From the NCBI RefSeq assembly GCF_039537705.1, contig NZ_BAABBA010000003.1, positions 1 to 64,000 of the forward strand: a stretch of 64,000 bases of DNA, written 5' to 3'. How positions within the stretch are numbered: position 1 is the first letter of the stretch; every line of letters begins with the position of its first letter. The DNA is from Georgenia daeguensis (GTDB lineage Bacteria; Actinomycetota; Actinomycetes; Actinomycetales; Actinomycetaceae). Position numbers and translations under genes: made by a program. Shown piece by piece: positions 18,881-27,547 of the stretch. The notes under the pieces were generated by a model, which saw only the letters and a program-made list of their open reading frames with translations, had not been told where the DNA came from and ran no database searches.

Positions 18881-18961
18881 GTCAGGGGTGTGTACGCCCC
18901 GGTGGACCGCCGGTCGGCGGGCCGCGCAGCACGACCAGGGGAACGAGGGGAGGACCACGCC

Positions 18962-19753
18962 ATGAGCACGGCCGAGCGCCACGTCCCGGAGACCGAGGCC
19001 TCCACGCGCGAGCGGGTCCTCGAGCTCGTCGTCGAGCAGGGCCCGGTGTCCGCCGCGACCCTGGCGCACGTCCTCGAGCTCACCCCGGCCGCCGTCCGCC
19101 GCCACATCGGCCACCTCGAGGACGCCGGCCAGATCGTCGTGCACGAGCCGAGCGGGCCCGGCGTGCGCCGTCGGGGACGCCCCGCGCGGCACTACGTGGC
19201 CACCGACGCCGGCCGCGCCGTGCTCAGCGACGCCTACTCGGACCTGGCCACGCACGCCCTGGACTTCCTCGTGCAGGTGGCCGGCCCGGACGCCCTCGAC
19301 GCCTTCGCCGAGGCCCGCGTGACCGAGCTCGAGCGCCGGTACCGCCCGCTGGTCGAGCAGGCGGGCAGGTCCCTCCCGGACCGCGTCCACGCCCTCGCCG
19401 GCGCGCTCACCGCCGACGGCTACGCGGCGACCACCCGGACCGTGGGTGCCCAGGGCCTGGCGCTGCAGCTGTGCCAGGGGCACTGCCCCGTCCAGGACGT
19501 GGCGGAGGGCTTCCCCCAGCTGTGCGAGGCCGAGACGCAGGCGTTCTCCCGGCTGCTCGGCGTCCACGTCCAGCGGCTCGCGACCCTCGCGGCCGGCGGC
19601 CACGTCTGCACCACGCACGTCCCGCTCGCCGTCGCCCCCGCCCGGATCCCCGTGCGCAGCGGCTCGCACGCCGCCGGCACCGGCCCCCTCACCCCGTCCG
19701 ACTCTTCCCAGACCACCACGTCGCCGGCCGGCGGCGTCACGGAAGGAAACTGA
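18962..19753 (+). CDS. sufR: SUF operon repressor SufR
   Basis: This 263-residue regulator has an N-terminal winged helix (residues ~15-75: STRERVLELVVEQGPVSAAT, then AAVRRHIGHLEDAG and RRRGRPARHY). A C-terminal part carries Fe-S cysteines in LCQGHCPVQDVAEGFPQLCE and a further Cys in GGHVCTTH. The family senses Fe-S status through a bound cluster and represses suf genes. It is the first gene of the operon, and its stop overlaps the sufB start by 1 nt (TGATG). ATG 18962 follows GGGGAGGACC; an upstream in-frame GTG at 18890 would add residues without similarity. Confidence 0.92.
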   Translation: MSTAERHVPETEASTRERVLELVVEQGPVSAATLAHVLELTPAAVRRHIGHLEDAGQIVVHEPSGPGVRRRGRPARHYVATDAGRAVLSDAYSDLATHALDFLVQVAGPDALDAFAEARVTELERRYRPLVEQAGRSLPDRVHALAGALTADGYAATTRTVGAQGLALQLCQGHCPVQDVAEGFPQLCEAETQAFSRLLGVHVQRLATLAAGGHVCTTHVPLAVAPARIPVRSGSHAAGTGPLTPSDSSQTTTSPAGGVTEGN

Positions 19754-21204
19754 TGACAAGTCCCACCCAGCAGGAGGTCAAGGCGCCCGACGCGCCGATG
19801 ACCCAGGACGAGACGATCGCCTCGATCGGCAACTACAACTACGGCTGGCACGACGCCGACGACGCCGGCGCCAACGCCCGTCGTGGTGTCGACGCCGACG
19901 TGGTGCGCAACATCTCGGCCCTGAAGAACGAGCCCGAGTGGATGCTCAAGCGTCGGCTCAAGGGCCTGAACCTCTTCGACAAGAAGCCCATGCCCAGCTG
20001 GGGCGCGGACCTGTCGGACATCGACTTCGACAACATCAAGTACTTCGTGCGGTCCACGGAGAAGCAGGCCACCAGCTGGGAGGACCTGCCCGAGGACATC
20101 AAGAACACCTACGACCGCCTGGGCATCCCGGAGGCCGAGAAGCAGCGCCTCGTCGCGGGCGTCGCCGCCCAGTACGAGTCCGAGGTGGTCTACCACCAGA
20201 TCCGCGAGGACCTCGAGGCGCAGGGCGTCATCTTCCTCGACACCGACACGGGTCTGAAGGAGCACCCGGAGATCTTCGAGGAGTACTTCGGCTCCGTCAT
20301 CCCGGCCGGTGACAACAAGTTCGCCTCGCTCAACACCGCCGTGTGGTCCGGCGGCTCGTTCGTGTACGTCCCCAAGGGCGTCCACGTGGAGATCCCGCTG
20401 CAGGCCTACTTCCGGATCAACACCGAGAACATGGGTCAGTTCGAGCGGACGCTGATCATCGCCGACGAGGGCTCCTACGTGCACTACGTCGAGGGCTGCA
20501 CCGCCCCGATCTACCAGTCCGACTCGCTGCACTCGGCGGTCGTGGAGATCATCGTGAAGAAGGACGCCCGCGTCCGGTACACGACGATCCAGAACTGGTC
20601 GAACAACGTGTACAACCTCGTCACCAAGCGCGCCACGGTCGAGGCCGGCGGCACGATGGAGTGGATCGACGGCAACATCGGCTCCAAGGTGACCATGAAG
20701 TACCCGGCCGTCTACCTCATGGGTGAGCACGCCCGCGGGGAGACGCTGTCCATCGCCTTCGCCGGCGAGGGCCAGCACCAGGACACCGGCTCGAAGATGG
20801 TCCACCTCGCGCCGAACACGTCCTCCTCGATCGTGTCCAAGTCCGTCGCCCGCGGCGGCGGCCGCGCCTCCTACCGCGGCCTCGTGCAGGTCCTCGAGGG
20901 CGCCACGCACTCCAAGTCCAACGTGCTGTGCGACGCGCTGCTCGTGGACCAGATCTCCCGCTCCGACACCTACCCGTACGTCGACGTCCGCGTCGACGAC
21001 GTCGAGATGGGCCACGAGGCCACCGTCTCCAAGGTGAGCGAGGACCAGCTGTTCTACCTCATGTCCCGGGGCATGGCGGAGACGGAGGCCATGGCGATGA
21101 TCGTCCGTGGCTTCGTCGAGCCCATCGCCCGTGAGCTGCCGATGGAGTACGCCCTCGAGCTCAACCGCCTGATCGAGCTGCAGATGGAAGGGGCCGTCGG
21201 CTGA
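19753..21204 (+). CDS. sufB: Fe-S cluster scaffold protein SufB
   Basis: This 483-residue protein is the central scaffold of the SufBCD complex. The N-terminal helical region is followed by the beta-helix core with FVYVPKGVHVEIPLQAYFRI, YVHYVEGCTAP and SFEGEG-type stretches. The conserved sulfur-accepting Cys393 lies in KSNVLCDALL, and the end is FVEPIARELPMEYALELNRL. Length is standard for actinobacterial SufB (some mycobacterial versions carry an intein; none here). The start ATG 19753 overlaps the sufR stop. The longer reading frame upstream is a shadow. Confidence 0.96.
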   Translation: MTSPTQQEVKAPDAPMTQDETIASIGNYNYGWHDADDAGANARRGVDADVVRNISALKNEPEWMLKRRLKGLNLFDKKPMPSWGADLSDIDFDNIKYFVRSTEKQATSWEDLPEDIKNTYDRLGIPEAEKQRLVAGVAAQYESEVVYHQIREDLEAQGVIFLDTDTGLKEHPEIFEEYFGSVIPAGDNKFASLNTAVWSGGSFVYVPKGVHVEIPLQAYFRINTENMGQFERTLIIADEGSYVHYVEGCTAPIYQSDSLHSAVVEIIVKKDARVRYTTIQNWSNNVYNLVTKRATVEAGGTMEWIDGNIGSKVTMKYPAVYLMGEHARGETLSIAFAGEGQHQDTGSKMVHLAPNTSSSIVSKSVARGGGRASYRGLVQVLEGATHSKSNVLCDALLVDQISRSDTYPYVDVRVDDVEMGHEATVSKVSEDQLFYLMSRGMAETEAMAMIVRGFVEPIARELPMEYALELNRLIELQMEGAVG

Positions 21205-22433
21205 TGACCGCCGCCACCACACAGAACCTGTCCACCGACCACTCCCGCGCCACCGCGGACGCCGCCCACACCCACGGCGACAGCCACGGCGGAGGCACCG
21301 CCCCCGAGGCCTCGCGCGCCGACCGTGCGACGTCCTTCGTGCTGGCCGACTTCCCCGTGCCCACCGGGCGCGAGGAGGACTGGCGCTTCTCCCCGGTCGA
21401 CCGCCTGCAGAAGATCTTCGCCGGCGAGCTCCACGGGACCGGCCCGGTCGTGACCGTCGAGGCCGACGACGACGTGCGCGTCGAGCGGGTGGGCCGCGAC
21501 GACGAGCGGCTCGGCAAGGTCGGGGCGCCCGGCGACCGCGCGGCGGCCGCTGCCTGGGAGTCGTTCGGCGAGGCCCTCGTCGTCACCGCGCCGAAGAACC
21601 ACGTCGACGTCCGTCACACGATGATCTCGGTCAACGGGGACGCGGCCGCCGCGGAGGAGCCTTCGGCGCAGCACATCCTCCTCGTCGCCGAGCAGTTCAG
21701 CGAGTCCCTCGTGGTCCTCGACCACCGGGGCGCCGCGCAGCTCTCGCAGACCGTCGAGATCGACGTGCGCGACGGCGCCAGCCTCACCGTGGTCTCGGTC
21801 CAGGACTGGGCGGACGGTGCCGTGCACCTGTCCTCCCACCGGGCCAAGGTGGGCCGCGACGCGCGCCTCAAGCACATCGTGGTCACCTTCGGCGGCGACG
21901 TCGTGCGCATCACCCCCGACGCGGCCTTCACCGCGCCTGGCGGGGACGTCGAGCTGCTCGGCCTGTACTTCACCGACGCCGGCCAGCACCAGGAGCACCG
22001 CCTCTTCGTGGACCACGCGGTCGAGAAGTGCAAGTCCCGCGCCACCTACAAGGGCGCGCTGCAGGGCGAGGGCGCGCACTCGGTCTGGGTCGGCGACGTG
22101 CTGATCCGCAAGGAGGCCGAGGGCACCGACACCTACGAGCTCAACCGCAACCTCGTGCTCACCGAGGGCGCCCGGGCGGACTCCGTGCCGAACCTGGAGA
22201 TCGAGACCGGCGAGATCGAGGGGGCCGGGCACGCCTCGGCCACCGGCCGGTTCGACGACGAGCAGCTGTTCTACCTGCGCTCGCGCGGCATCCCGGAGGC
22301 CGACGCCCGCCGCCTGGTGGTCCGCGGCTTCTTCGCCGAGCTCATCAACCAGATCGGCGTCCCGCTGGTCCAGGAGCGGCTCATGGCGGCCATCGAGGCC
22401 GAGCTGGACCGCACCATGGAGGCCGCTCGCTGA
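21204..22433 (+). CDS. sufD: Fe-S cluster assembly protein SufD
   Basis: This 409-residue protein is paralogous to SufB and pairs with it. A His-rich N-terminal lead (AAHTHGDSHGGG) precedes the conserved REEDWRFSPVDRL. The beta-helix core includes ECKSRATYKGAL-like and AHSVWVGDVLIRKEAEGTDT, and the C-terminal end FYLRSRGIPEADARRLVVRG matches the SufB/SufD helical domain. It acts in iron entry and complex formation rather than as the main sulfur acceptor. Starts overlap by TGATG on both sides. Confidence 0.94.
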   Translation: MTAATTQNLSTDHSRATADAAHTHGDSHGGGTAPEASRADRATSFVLADFPVPTGREEDWRFSPVDRLQKIFAGELHGTGPVVTVEADDDVRVERVGRDDERLGKVGAPGDRAAAAAWESFGEALVVTAPKNHVDVRHTMISVNGDAAAAEEPSAQHILLVAEQFSESLVVLDHRGAAQLSQTVEIDVRDGASLTVVSVQDWADGAVHLSSHRAKVGRDARLKHIVVTFGGDVVRITPDAAFTAPGGDVELLGLYFTDAGQHQEHRLFVDHAVEKCKSRATYKGALQGEGAHSVWVGDVLIRKEAEGTDTYELNRNLVLTEGARADSVPNLEIETGEIEGAGHASATGRFDDEQLFYLRSRGIPEADARRLVVRGFFAELINQIGVPLVQERLMAAIEAELDRTMEAAR

Positions 22434-22780
22434 TGACCGCCGAGCACGTCGCCGACGTCACGGACCTCGAGCCCGGGGAGGCCATGCGCCTCGAGCTGGA
22501 CGGTCCGGACGGCTCGCCGCTGCCCGTCGCGCTGGTGCGCGACGAGGCGGGGGAGTTCCACGCCCTGTCGGACATCTGCTCGCACGGGCAGGTGAACCTC
22601 TCCGACGGCGAGGTCGAGGGCTCGACCATCGAGTGCTGGCTGCACGGGTCGACCTTCGACCTGCGCACCGGCCGACCGCTCAGCCTGCCCGCCACCCAGC
22701 CCGTACCCGTCTACCTCGTGACGGTGGACGGCGAGCGCGTCCTGATCGACGTCGACGCCACCGCCGACGTCGTCGGCTGA
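22433..22780 (+). CDS. Rieske-type ferredoxin of the SUF operon
   Basis: This 115-residue soluble protein carries a Rieske [2Fe-2S] motif: CSHGQVNLSDGEVEG (C-x-H) followed by ECWLHGSTF (C-x2-H). It resembles dioxygenase-type ferredoxin components. Its place between sufD and sufC is a recurring actinobacterial arrangement and suggests electron supply during cluster assembly, although the exact role is unproven. ATG 22433 overlaps the sufD stop (TGATG). Confidence 0.9.
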   Translation: MTAEHVADVTDLEPGEAMRLELDGPDGSPLPVALVRDEAGEFHALSDICSHGQVNLSDGEVEGSTIECWLHGSTFDLRTGRPLSLPATQPVPVYLVTVDGERVLIDVDATADVVG

Positions 22781-22825
22781 CCGCCGCCCCCGCCCCCAGA
22801 CCCCAGGAAGAGAAGAAACCCACAG

Positions 22826-23584
22826 ATGTCCACCCTTGAGATCAAGAACCTCCACGTCTCGGTCGAGACCAACGACGGCCCGAAGCAGATCCTGCGCGGC
22901 GTCGACCTGACCATCCGCTCCGGCGAGATCCACGCCATCATGGGCCCGAACGGCTCCGGCAAGTCGACGCTGGCGTACTCCATCGCCGGGCACCCCAAGT
23001 ACACCGTCACCGACGGCGAGGTGCTCCTCGACGGCGAGAACGTCCTGGAGATGAGCGTCGACGAGCGCGCCCGCGCCGGCGTCTTCCTCGCCATGCAGTA
23101 CCCGGTCGAGGTCCCCGGCGTGACCGTGTCGAACTTCCTGCGCACGGCCAAGACCGCCATCACCGGCGAGGCCCCCGCCCTGCGCCAGTGGGTCGGTGAC
23201 GTCAAGGACGCCATGACCAAGCTGCGCATGGACACCGACTTCGCCCAGCGCGACGTCAACCACGGCTTCTCCGGCGGCGAGAAGAAGCGGCACGAGATCC
23301 TCCAGATGGAGCTCCTGCAGCCGAAGTTCGCGGTGCTCGACGAGACCGACTCCGGCCTCGACGTCGACGCCCTGCGCATCGTCTCCGAGGGCGTCAACCG
23401 CGTGCACGAGTCCACCGGCCTCGGCGTCATGCTCATCACCCACTACACGCGCATCCTCAACTACATCAAGCCCGACTTCGTCCACGTCTTCGTCGAGGGC
23501 AAGGTCGCCGAGCAGGGTGGCCCCGAGCTCGCGGACCAGCTCGAGAACGAGGGCTACGACAAGTACCTGACCACCACGGTCTGA
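22826..23584 (+). CDS. sufC: SUF system ATPase SufC
   Basis: This 252-residue ABC-type ATPase drives the SufBD scaffold. Walker A is GPNGSGKSTLAYSI, the signature is HGFSGGEKKRHEI, Walker B is FAVLDETDSGLDVDALR, and the H-loop is VMLITHYTRIL. The signature and the D-E-T-D-S-G-L-D form are specific for SufC. A clear AGGAAGAGAAG ribosome-binding site precedes ATG 22826 after a 45-nt gap, so it may be translated independently of the upstream chain. Confidence 0.96.
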   Translation: MSTLEIKNLHVSVETNDGPKQILRGVDLTIRSGEIHAIMGPNGSGKSTLAYSIAGHPKYTVTDGEVLLDGENVLEMSVDERARAGVFLAMQYPVEVPGVTVSNFLRTAKTAITGEAPALRQWVGDVKDAMTKLRMDTDFAQRDVNHGFSGGEKKRHEILQMELLQPKFAVLDETDSGLDVDALRIVSEGVNRVHESTGLGVMLITHYTRILNYIKPDFVHVFVEGKVAEQGGPELADQLENEGYDKYLTTTV

Positions 23585-23595
23585 GAGGCACCCGC

Positions 23596-24939
23596 ATGAA
23601 CGCTGCCGGAAGCCCGGTGGCCGGCCAGCTTGCCGTGCCGGCCGTCAGCCCCTCCCGCTCGCTGAGCGCGGAGGAGCTGGCGGCCGTGCGCGCGGACTTT
23701 CCCCTGCTGGGGCGGACCGTGCGCGACGGCCGGCCGCTGGTCTACCTCGACTCCGCCGCCACCTCCCAGAAGCCGCAGTGCGTCCTCGACGCCGAGCAGG
23801 ACTTCTACGAGCGGCGCAACGCCGCCGTGCACCGCGGCGCCCACCAGCTGGCGGAGGAGGCGACCGAGGCCTACGAGGCTGCCCGTGCCGCCGTCGCCGC
23901 CTTCGTGGGCGTGAGCATCGACGAGATCGTCTGGACCAAGAACGCGACCGAGGGCATCAACCTCGTCGCGTACGCGATGTCCAACGCCTCGCTCGGGCGC
24001 GGCGGGGACCGGGCGCGGGGGCTGTTCGGCGTCGGCCCCGGCGACGAGATCGTCGTCACCGAGGCCGAGCACCACGCCAACCTGGTGCCGTGGCAGGAGC
24101 TGTGGGCGCGCACCGGCGCCACGTTGCGCTGGATCTCGCTGACGGAGGACGGGCGCCTGGACCCGGAGAGCTTCGGCGTCATCACGGAGCGGACGAAGGT
24201 CGTGTCCCTGACCCACGCGTCCAACGTCACCGGCGCGGTCAGCCCCGTGGCGGACGTCGTCGCGCTGGCGCGCCGCGCCGGTGCGCTGGTCGTGCTGGAC
24301 GCCTGCCAGTCCGTGCCGCACCTGCCGGTGGACCTCAAGGCGCTCGACGTCGACTTCGCGGTGTTCTCCGGCCACAAGATGCTCGGCCCCACCGGCGTCG
24401 GCGTCCTCTACGGGCGGCGCGAGCTGCTCGCCGAGATGCCACCGTTCCTCACGGGCGGCTCCATGGTGCAGGTGGTCACCATGACGGCGACCACCTACGC
24501 CGACCCGCCGGCCCGGTTCGAGGCCGGCACGCAGATGGTCGCCCAGACCGTCGGGCTGCACGCCGCCGTCGGCTACCTCGCCGAGCTGGGGATGGACGCC
24601 CTGGCCGCCCACGAGGCCGAGCTGACCCGGCTGCTGCTCGACGGCGTCGCCTCGGTGCCCGGGGTGCGCGTGCTCGGGCCCACCGACCCGGCGGACCGCC
24701 TCGCCGTCGTCGCCTTCGAGGTCGACGGGGTGCACCCGCACGACGTCGGCCAGGTGCTGGACGACGCCGGCATCGCCGTGCGCGTCGGCCACCACTGCGC
24801 GCAGCCCGTCCACCGTCACCTCGGCGTCAACGCCTCCGCACGCGCCTCGGCGGGCGTGTACACGACGGCGGAGGAGATCGAGGCGTTCGTCGACCAGCTC
24901 GGCCGCGTGCGCCACTTCTTCGGGGTGGACCATGGCTGA
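23596..24939 (+). CDS. sufS: Cysteine desulfurase SufS
   Basis: This 447-residue PLP enzyme removes sulfur from cysteine to feed SufU. The PLP Lys261 lies in SGHKMLGPTG, and the persulfide-carrying Cys401 is in RVGHHCAQPVHRHLG. VYLDSAATSQKP and AVHRGAHQLAEEAT match group II (SufS) enzymes. A Gly/Arg-rich insert of about 18 residues around 131-148 is typical of actinobacterial members. It overlaps sufU by 8 nt. Confidence 0.96.
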   Translation: MNAAGSPVAGQLAVPAVSPSRSLSAEELAAVRADFPLLGRTVRDGRPLVYLDSAATSQKPQCVLDAEQDFYERRNAAVHRGAHQLAEEATEAYEAARAAVAAFVGVSIDEIVWTKNATEGINLVAYAMSNASLGRGGDRARGLFGVGPGDEIVVTEAEHHANLVPWQELWARTGATLRWISLTEDGRLDPESFGVITERTKVVSLTHASNVTGAVSPVADVVALARRAGALVVLDACQSVPHLPVDLKALDVDFAVFSGHKMLGPTGVGVLYGRRELLAEMPPFLTGGSMVQVVTMTATTYADPPARFEAGTQMVAQTVGLHAAVGYLAELGMDALAAHEAELTRLLLDGVASVPGVRVLGPTDPADRLAVVAFEVDGVHPHDVGQVLDDAGIAVRVGHHCAQPVHRHLGVNASARASAGVYTTAEEIEAFVDQLGRVRHFFGVDHG

Positions 24940-25417
24940 CGCGATGGAGCAGCTGTACCAGCAGGTCATCCTGGACCACTCGCGCGAGCGGCACGGCGCG
25001 GGGGAGATCGACCCCTTCGACGGGGAGTCCTTCCAGGTCAACCCCACGTGCGGGGACGAGGTGCGGCTCCGCGTCCGCCTCGACCACGCCGACGGCCCGC
25101 CCCGGATCGCCGCGATCGGCTGGGTGGGCCAGGGGTGCTCGATCTCCCAGGCGTCGCTGTCGGTGCTCAACGACCTGGTCACCGGCCAGGACATCCAGGC
25201 CGTGGACCGGCTCAACGAGACGTTCCGCGAGCTCATGCACAACCGGGGCCACGACCTCGACGCCCCCAAGCAGGAGTCACTGGAGGACGCCGCCGCGTTC
25301 GTCGGCGTCGCCCGCTACCCTGCCCGCATCAAGTGCGCCCTGCTCGGCTGGATGGCCCTGCGCGACGCCCTCGCCCACGCCCTGACGGCAGAGCCGTCCC
25401 AGAAGGAGGATTCATGA
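24932..25417 (+). CDS. sufU: Zinc-dependent sulfurtransferase SufU
   Basis: This 161-residue protein accepts persulfide sulfur from SufS. The zinc ligands and active residues of the family are present: Cys40 and Asp42 in NPTCGDEV, Cys69 in GQGCSISQASLS, and Cys135 in RIKCALLGW. The 15-20 residue insert between the second and third regions that separates SufU from IscU is present. Overlaps of 8 nt with sufS and 4 nt with the next gene indicate coupled translation. Confidence 0.94.
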   Translation: MADAMEQLYQQVILDHSRERHGAGEIDPFDGESFQVNPTCGDEVRLRVRLDHADGPPRIAAIGWVGQGCSISQASLSVLNDLVTGQDIQAVDRLNETFRELMHNRGHDLDAPKQESLEDAAAFVGVARYPARIKCALLGWMALRDALAHALTAEPSQKEDS

Positions 25418-25764
25418 GCGAGACCACCAACCCGGCCACCGCGACCAACCCCTCGCCGACCACGGCGGCCGACGTCGAGGAGGCCATGCGCGACGTCATC
25501 GACCCCGAGCTCGGGATCAACGTCGTCGACCTCGGTCTGGTCTACGGCATCACGGTGGACCAGAACAACCAGGCCGTCATCGACATGACGCTGACCTCGG
25601 CCGCCTGCCCGCTGACCGACGTCATCGAGGACCAGGCCGCCCAGGCGCTCGAGGGCCTCGTCGCCGGACAGCGCATCAACTGGGTCTGGATGCCGCCGTG
25701 GGGCCCGGAGAAGATCACGCCCATCGGCCGCGAGCAGCTTCGCGCCATCGGCTTCAACGTCTGA
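25414..25764 (+). CDS. sufT: SufT-like MIP18/DUF59 Fe-S assembly factor
   Basis: This 116-residue protein contains the MIP18/DUF59 (PaaD-like) domain: AMRDVIDPELGINVVDLGLV, then TLTSAACPLTDVI with the reactive Cys and WMPPWGPEKITPIGREQLR. Family members act in maturation of Fe-S proteins. It starts inside the sufU stop (ATGA) after an AGAAGGAGG ribosome-binding site, and ends the operon just before a strong hairpin. The N-terminal ~20 residues are Thr/Asn/Ala-rich and probably disordered. Confidence 0.92.
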   Translation: MSETTNPATATNPSPTTAADVEEAMRDVIDPELGINVVDLGLVYGITVDQNNQAVIDMTLTSAACPLTDVIEDQAAQALEGLVAGQRINWVWMPPWGPEKITPIGREQLRAIGFNV

Positions 25765-25781
25765 CCCACGCACAGCACGCT

Positions 25782-25816
25782 CGGCCCGGTCGCCCCCTGC
25801 GGAGGCGACCGGGCCG
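25782..25816 (+). terminator. SUF operon terminator
   Basis: Perfect 13-bp inverted repeat (CGGCCCGGTCGCC / GGCGACCGGGCCG) with a 9-nt loop, 17 nt after the sufT stop. It is followed by TCGTCGTCC rather than a T run, as is usual in high-GC actinobacteria. Confidence 0.75.
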
Positions 25817-25841
25817 TCGTCGTCCACGACCGACTTTCACC

Positions 25842-25869
25842 ATCCGAAAATTCTTCCGGGATCCGAAAA
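25842..25869 (+). repeat. Direct repeats upstream of the permease gene
   Basis: ATCCGAAAA occurs at 25842-25850 and again at 25861-25869, a 19-bp spacing, in an AT-rich patch that stands out from its GC-rich surroundings. It lies about 90 bp before the permease start and just upstream of a possible promoter (TAGCCT at 25911-25916). A regulator-binding site is inferred. Confidence 0.45.
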
Positions 25870-25910
25870 CAAATATCCACGTAGGGGTTACGTCCGGCTC
25901 TTTCGTGCCC

Positions 25911-25916
25911 TAGCCT
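25911..25916 (+). promoter_or_regulatory. Candidate -10 box of the permease gene
   Basis: TAGCCT lies 39 nt before GTG 25956. A weak -35-like GGTTACG is about 18 nt further upstream. The leader between them contains the AGGAGG ribosome-binding site. Confidence 0.4.
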
Positions 25917-25955
25917 GTGCCGAACGGTCCAACGACGGACTCAACAGGAGGTCAC

Positions 25956-27410
25956 GTGTCCCGCACCGTCACGGCGTCGGCAAAGCACCCGGTCGACGAG
26001 ATCCCACGGCTCGACAAGCTCTTCCCCCTGGGGCTGCAGCACGTGCTGGCGATGTACGCCGGCGCCATCGCAGTCCCGCTCATCGTCGGCGGCGCGCTGG
26101 GCTACTCCTCCGCCGACATCGCCTTCCTCATCAGCGCCGACCTGTTCGTGGCCGGCGTCGCCACCCTGATCCAGTCCATCGGGTTCTGGCGCTTCGGCGT
26201 GCGCCTGCCTCTGATGCAGGGCGTGACGTTCGCCGCCGTCGGCCCCATGATCGCCATCGGCAACCAGTACGACATCACCGCCATCTTCGGCGCCACGATC
26301 GCGTGCGGCCTCTTCATGATCGCGCTGGCACCGGTGTTCAGCTCGATCCTGCGCTTCTTCCCGCCGCTCGTCACGGGTACGGTCATCATGATCATCGGGC
26401 TCTCGCTCATGGGGGTCGCGGCCGGCTGGATCACCAACAACGAGCCCTCGGCGCAGCCGCGCGACCTCGCGTTCGCCGCGGGGACGCTCATCTTCATCAT
26501 CCTGCTCGAGAAGTTCGCGCCGCCGTCCGTAGCCCGTGTCTCGGTGCTGCTCGGCCTGGTCGTCGGCACGATCGTCGCGATCCCCTTCGACATGGTCGAC
26601 TGGTCCGGCGTGGGCGAGGCCGGATGGTTCGCGGTCATCACGCCCCTGCACTTCGGGTTCCCCACCTTCCCGATCGCCGCCGTCATCTCGATGCTCGTCG
26701 TGGGGCTGGTCATCATGACCGAGACGACGGGCGACATGCTCGCGGTGGGCGAGATCGTCGACAAGCCCGTCGGCAGGCGCCAGCTCGGTGACGGTCTGCG
26801 CGCCGACGGACTGTCCACCGTGCTCGGCGGCCTCTTCAACACCTTCCCCTACACCGCGTTCGCGCAGAACGTCGGCCTGGTGAGCCTGACCCAGGTGAAG
26901 TCACGGTGGGTCACCGCCATGTCCGGCCTCATCCTCATCGCCCTGGGCCTGGTACCCAAGGTCGCCGCCATCGTCGAGGGCGTGCCGCGCGCCGTGCTCG
27001 GGGGAGCGGGCATCGCCCTCTTCGGCATGGTCGTCGCCGCGGGCGTGCGGACGCTGGTGAAGGTGCACTTCACCAACACCAACGTCCTCGTCGTCGCGAT
27101 CTCGGTCGGTATTGCGCTCCTGCCGACGGTGCAGCCCGAGATCTACGCCAACTTCCCGAGCTGGTTCCAGCTCATCTTCCACTCGGGCATCAGCGCCGGC
27201 GCGCTGGCCGCCATCCTGCTGAACCTGCTGCTCAACCGCGACCAGATGAACGAGGACCACGTGGCGGCCGCGCACGAGACCCGCGCGATCCCCAAGAGCC
27301 TCAACCGCCCCGACGTGGTGCGCCAGGCGGAGGCCAGGGAGGCCAGCCGGGAGGCGGAGCTGGCCCACGGTAGTTCTGCCGAGAGCACGGAGGGCGACCC
27401 CCGGCGCTGA
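25956..27410 (+). CDS. NCS2/NAT family nucleobase permease (uracil/xanthine type)
   Basis: This 484-residue protein has about 12-14 transmembrane helices. The NAT signature is AQNVGLVSLTQVKSR, and the ETTGDMLAVGEIV stretch carries the functional acidic residues of TM8. LGLQHVLAMYAGAIAVPLIV at the N terminus is typical of the purine-type branch (UraA/XanQ/UacT). It should import a nucleobase such as xanthine, uric acid or uracil with protons; the exact substrate cannot be read from sequence. Start GTG 25956 has a strong CAGGAGG ribosome-binding site 6 nt upstream. The ~50-residue charged C-terminal tail is cytosolic. Confidence 0.9.
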   Translation: MSRTVTASAKHPVDEIPRLDKLFPLGLQHVLAMYAGAIAVPLIVGGALGYSSADIAFLISADLFVAGVATLIQSIGFWRFGVRLPLMQGVTFAAVGPMIAIGNQYDITAIFGATIACGLFMIALAPVFSSILRFFPPLVTGTVIMIIGLSLMGVAAGWITNNEPSAQPRDLAFAAGTLIFIILLEKFAPPSVARVSVLLGLVVGTIVAIPFDMVDWSGVGEAGWFAVITPLHFGFPTFPIAAVISMLVVGLVIMTETTGDMLAVGEIVDKPVGRRQLGDGLRADGLSTVLGGLFNTFPYTAFAQNVGLVSLTQVKSRWVTAMSGLILIALGLVPKVAAIVEGVPRAVLGGAGIALFGMVVAAGVRTLVKVHFTNTNVLVVAISVGIALLPTVQPEIYANFPSWFQLIFHSGISAGALAAILLNLLLNRDQMNEDHVAAAHETRAIPKSLNRPDVVRQAEAREASREAELAHGSSAESTEGDPRR

Positions 27411-27464
27411 CAGCGCCCTCCCGCCGCACTCCTGTCGCGCGCACCGCGCGACCGCCCCACGACA

Positions 27465-27500
27465 CGCCGACCGCTACCGGGACTCCGGTTGCGGTCGGCG
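27465..27500. terminator. Bidirectional terminator between convergent genes
   Basis: A symmetrical hairpin: 10-bp perfect outer arms CGCCGACCGC / GCGGTCGGCG plus inner ACCGG / CCGGT pairs around a GACT loop, with one T-T mismatch. TTCTCGT follows on the plus strand. It lies between the convergent permease and metallopeptidase genes and can serve both. Confidence 0.75.
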
Positions 27501-27547
27501 TTCTCGTGCGGCGGTGGGTCCGCCTGCCGCCGCGGGTGGCAGCCGGC

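Noticed and set aside
17950..19752. Upstream extension of the SufB frame
   Set aside because: It overlaps the ABC ATPase and sufR in another frame and lacks similarity to SufB; the canonical start is ATG 19753.
25817..25955. Purine-type riboswitch upstream of the nucleobase permease
   Set aside because: The conserved core and three-helix arrangement of known purine aptamers could not be found; only direct repeats are visible.
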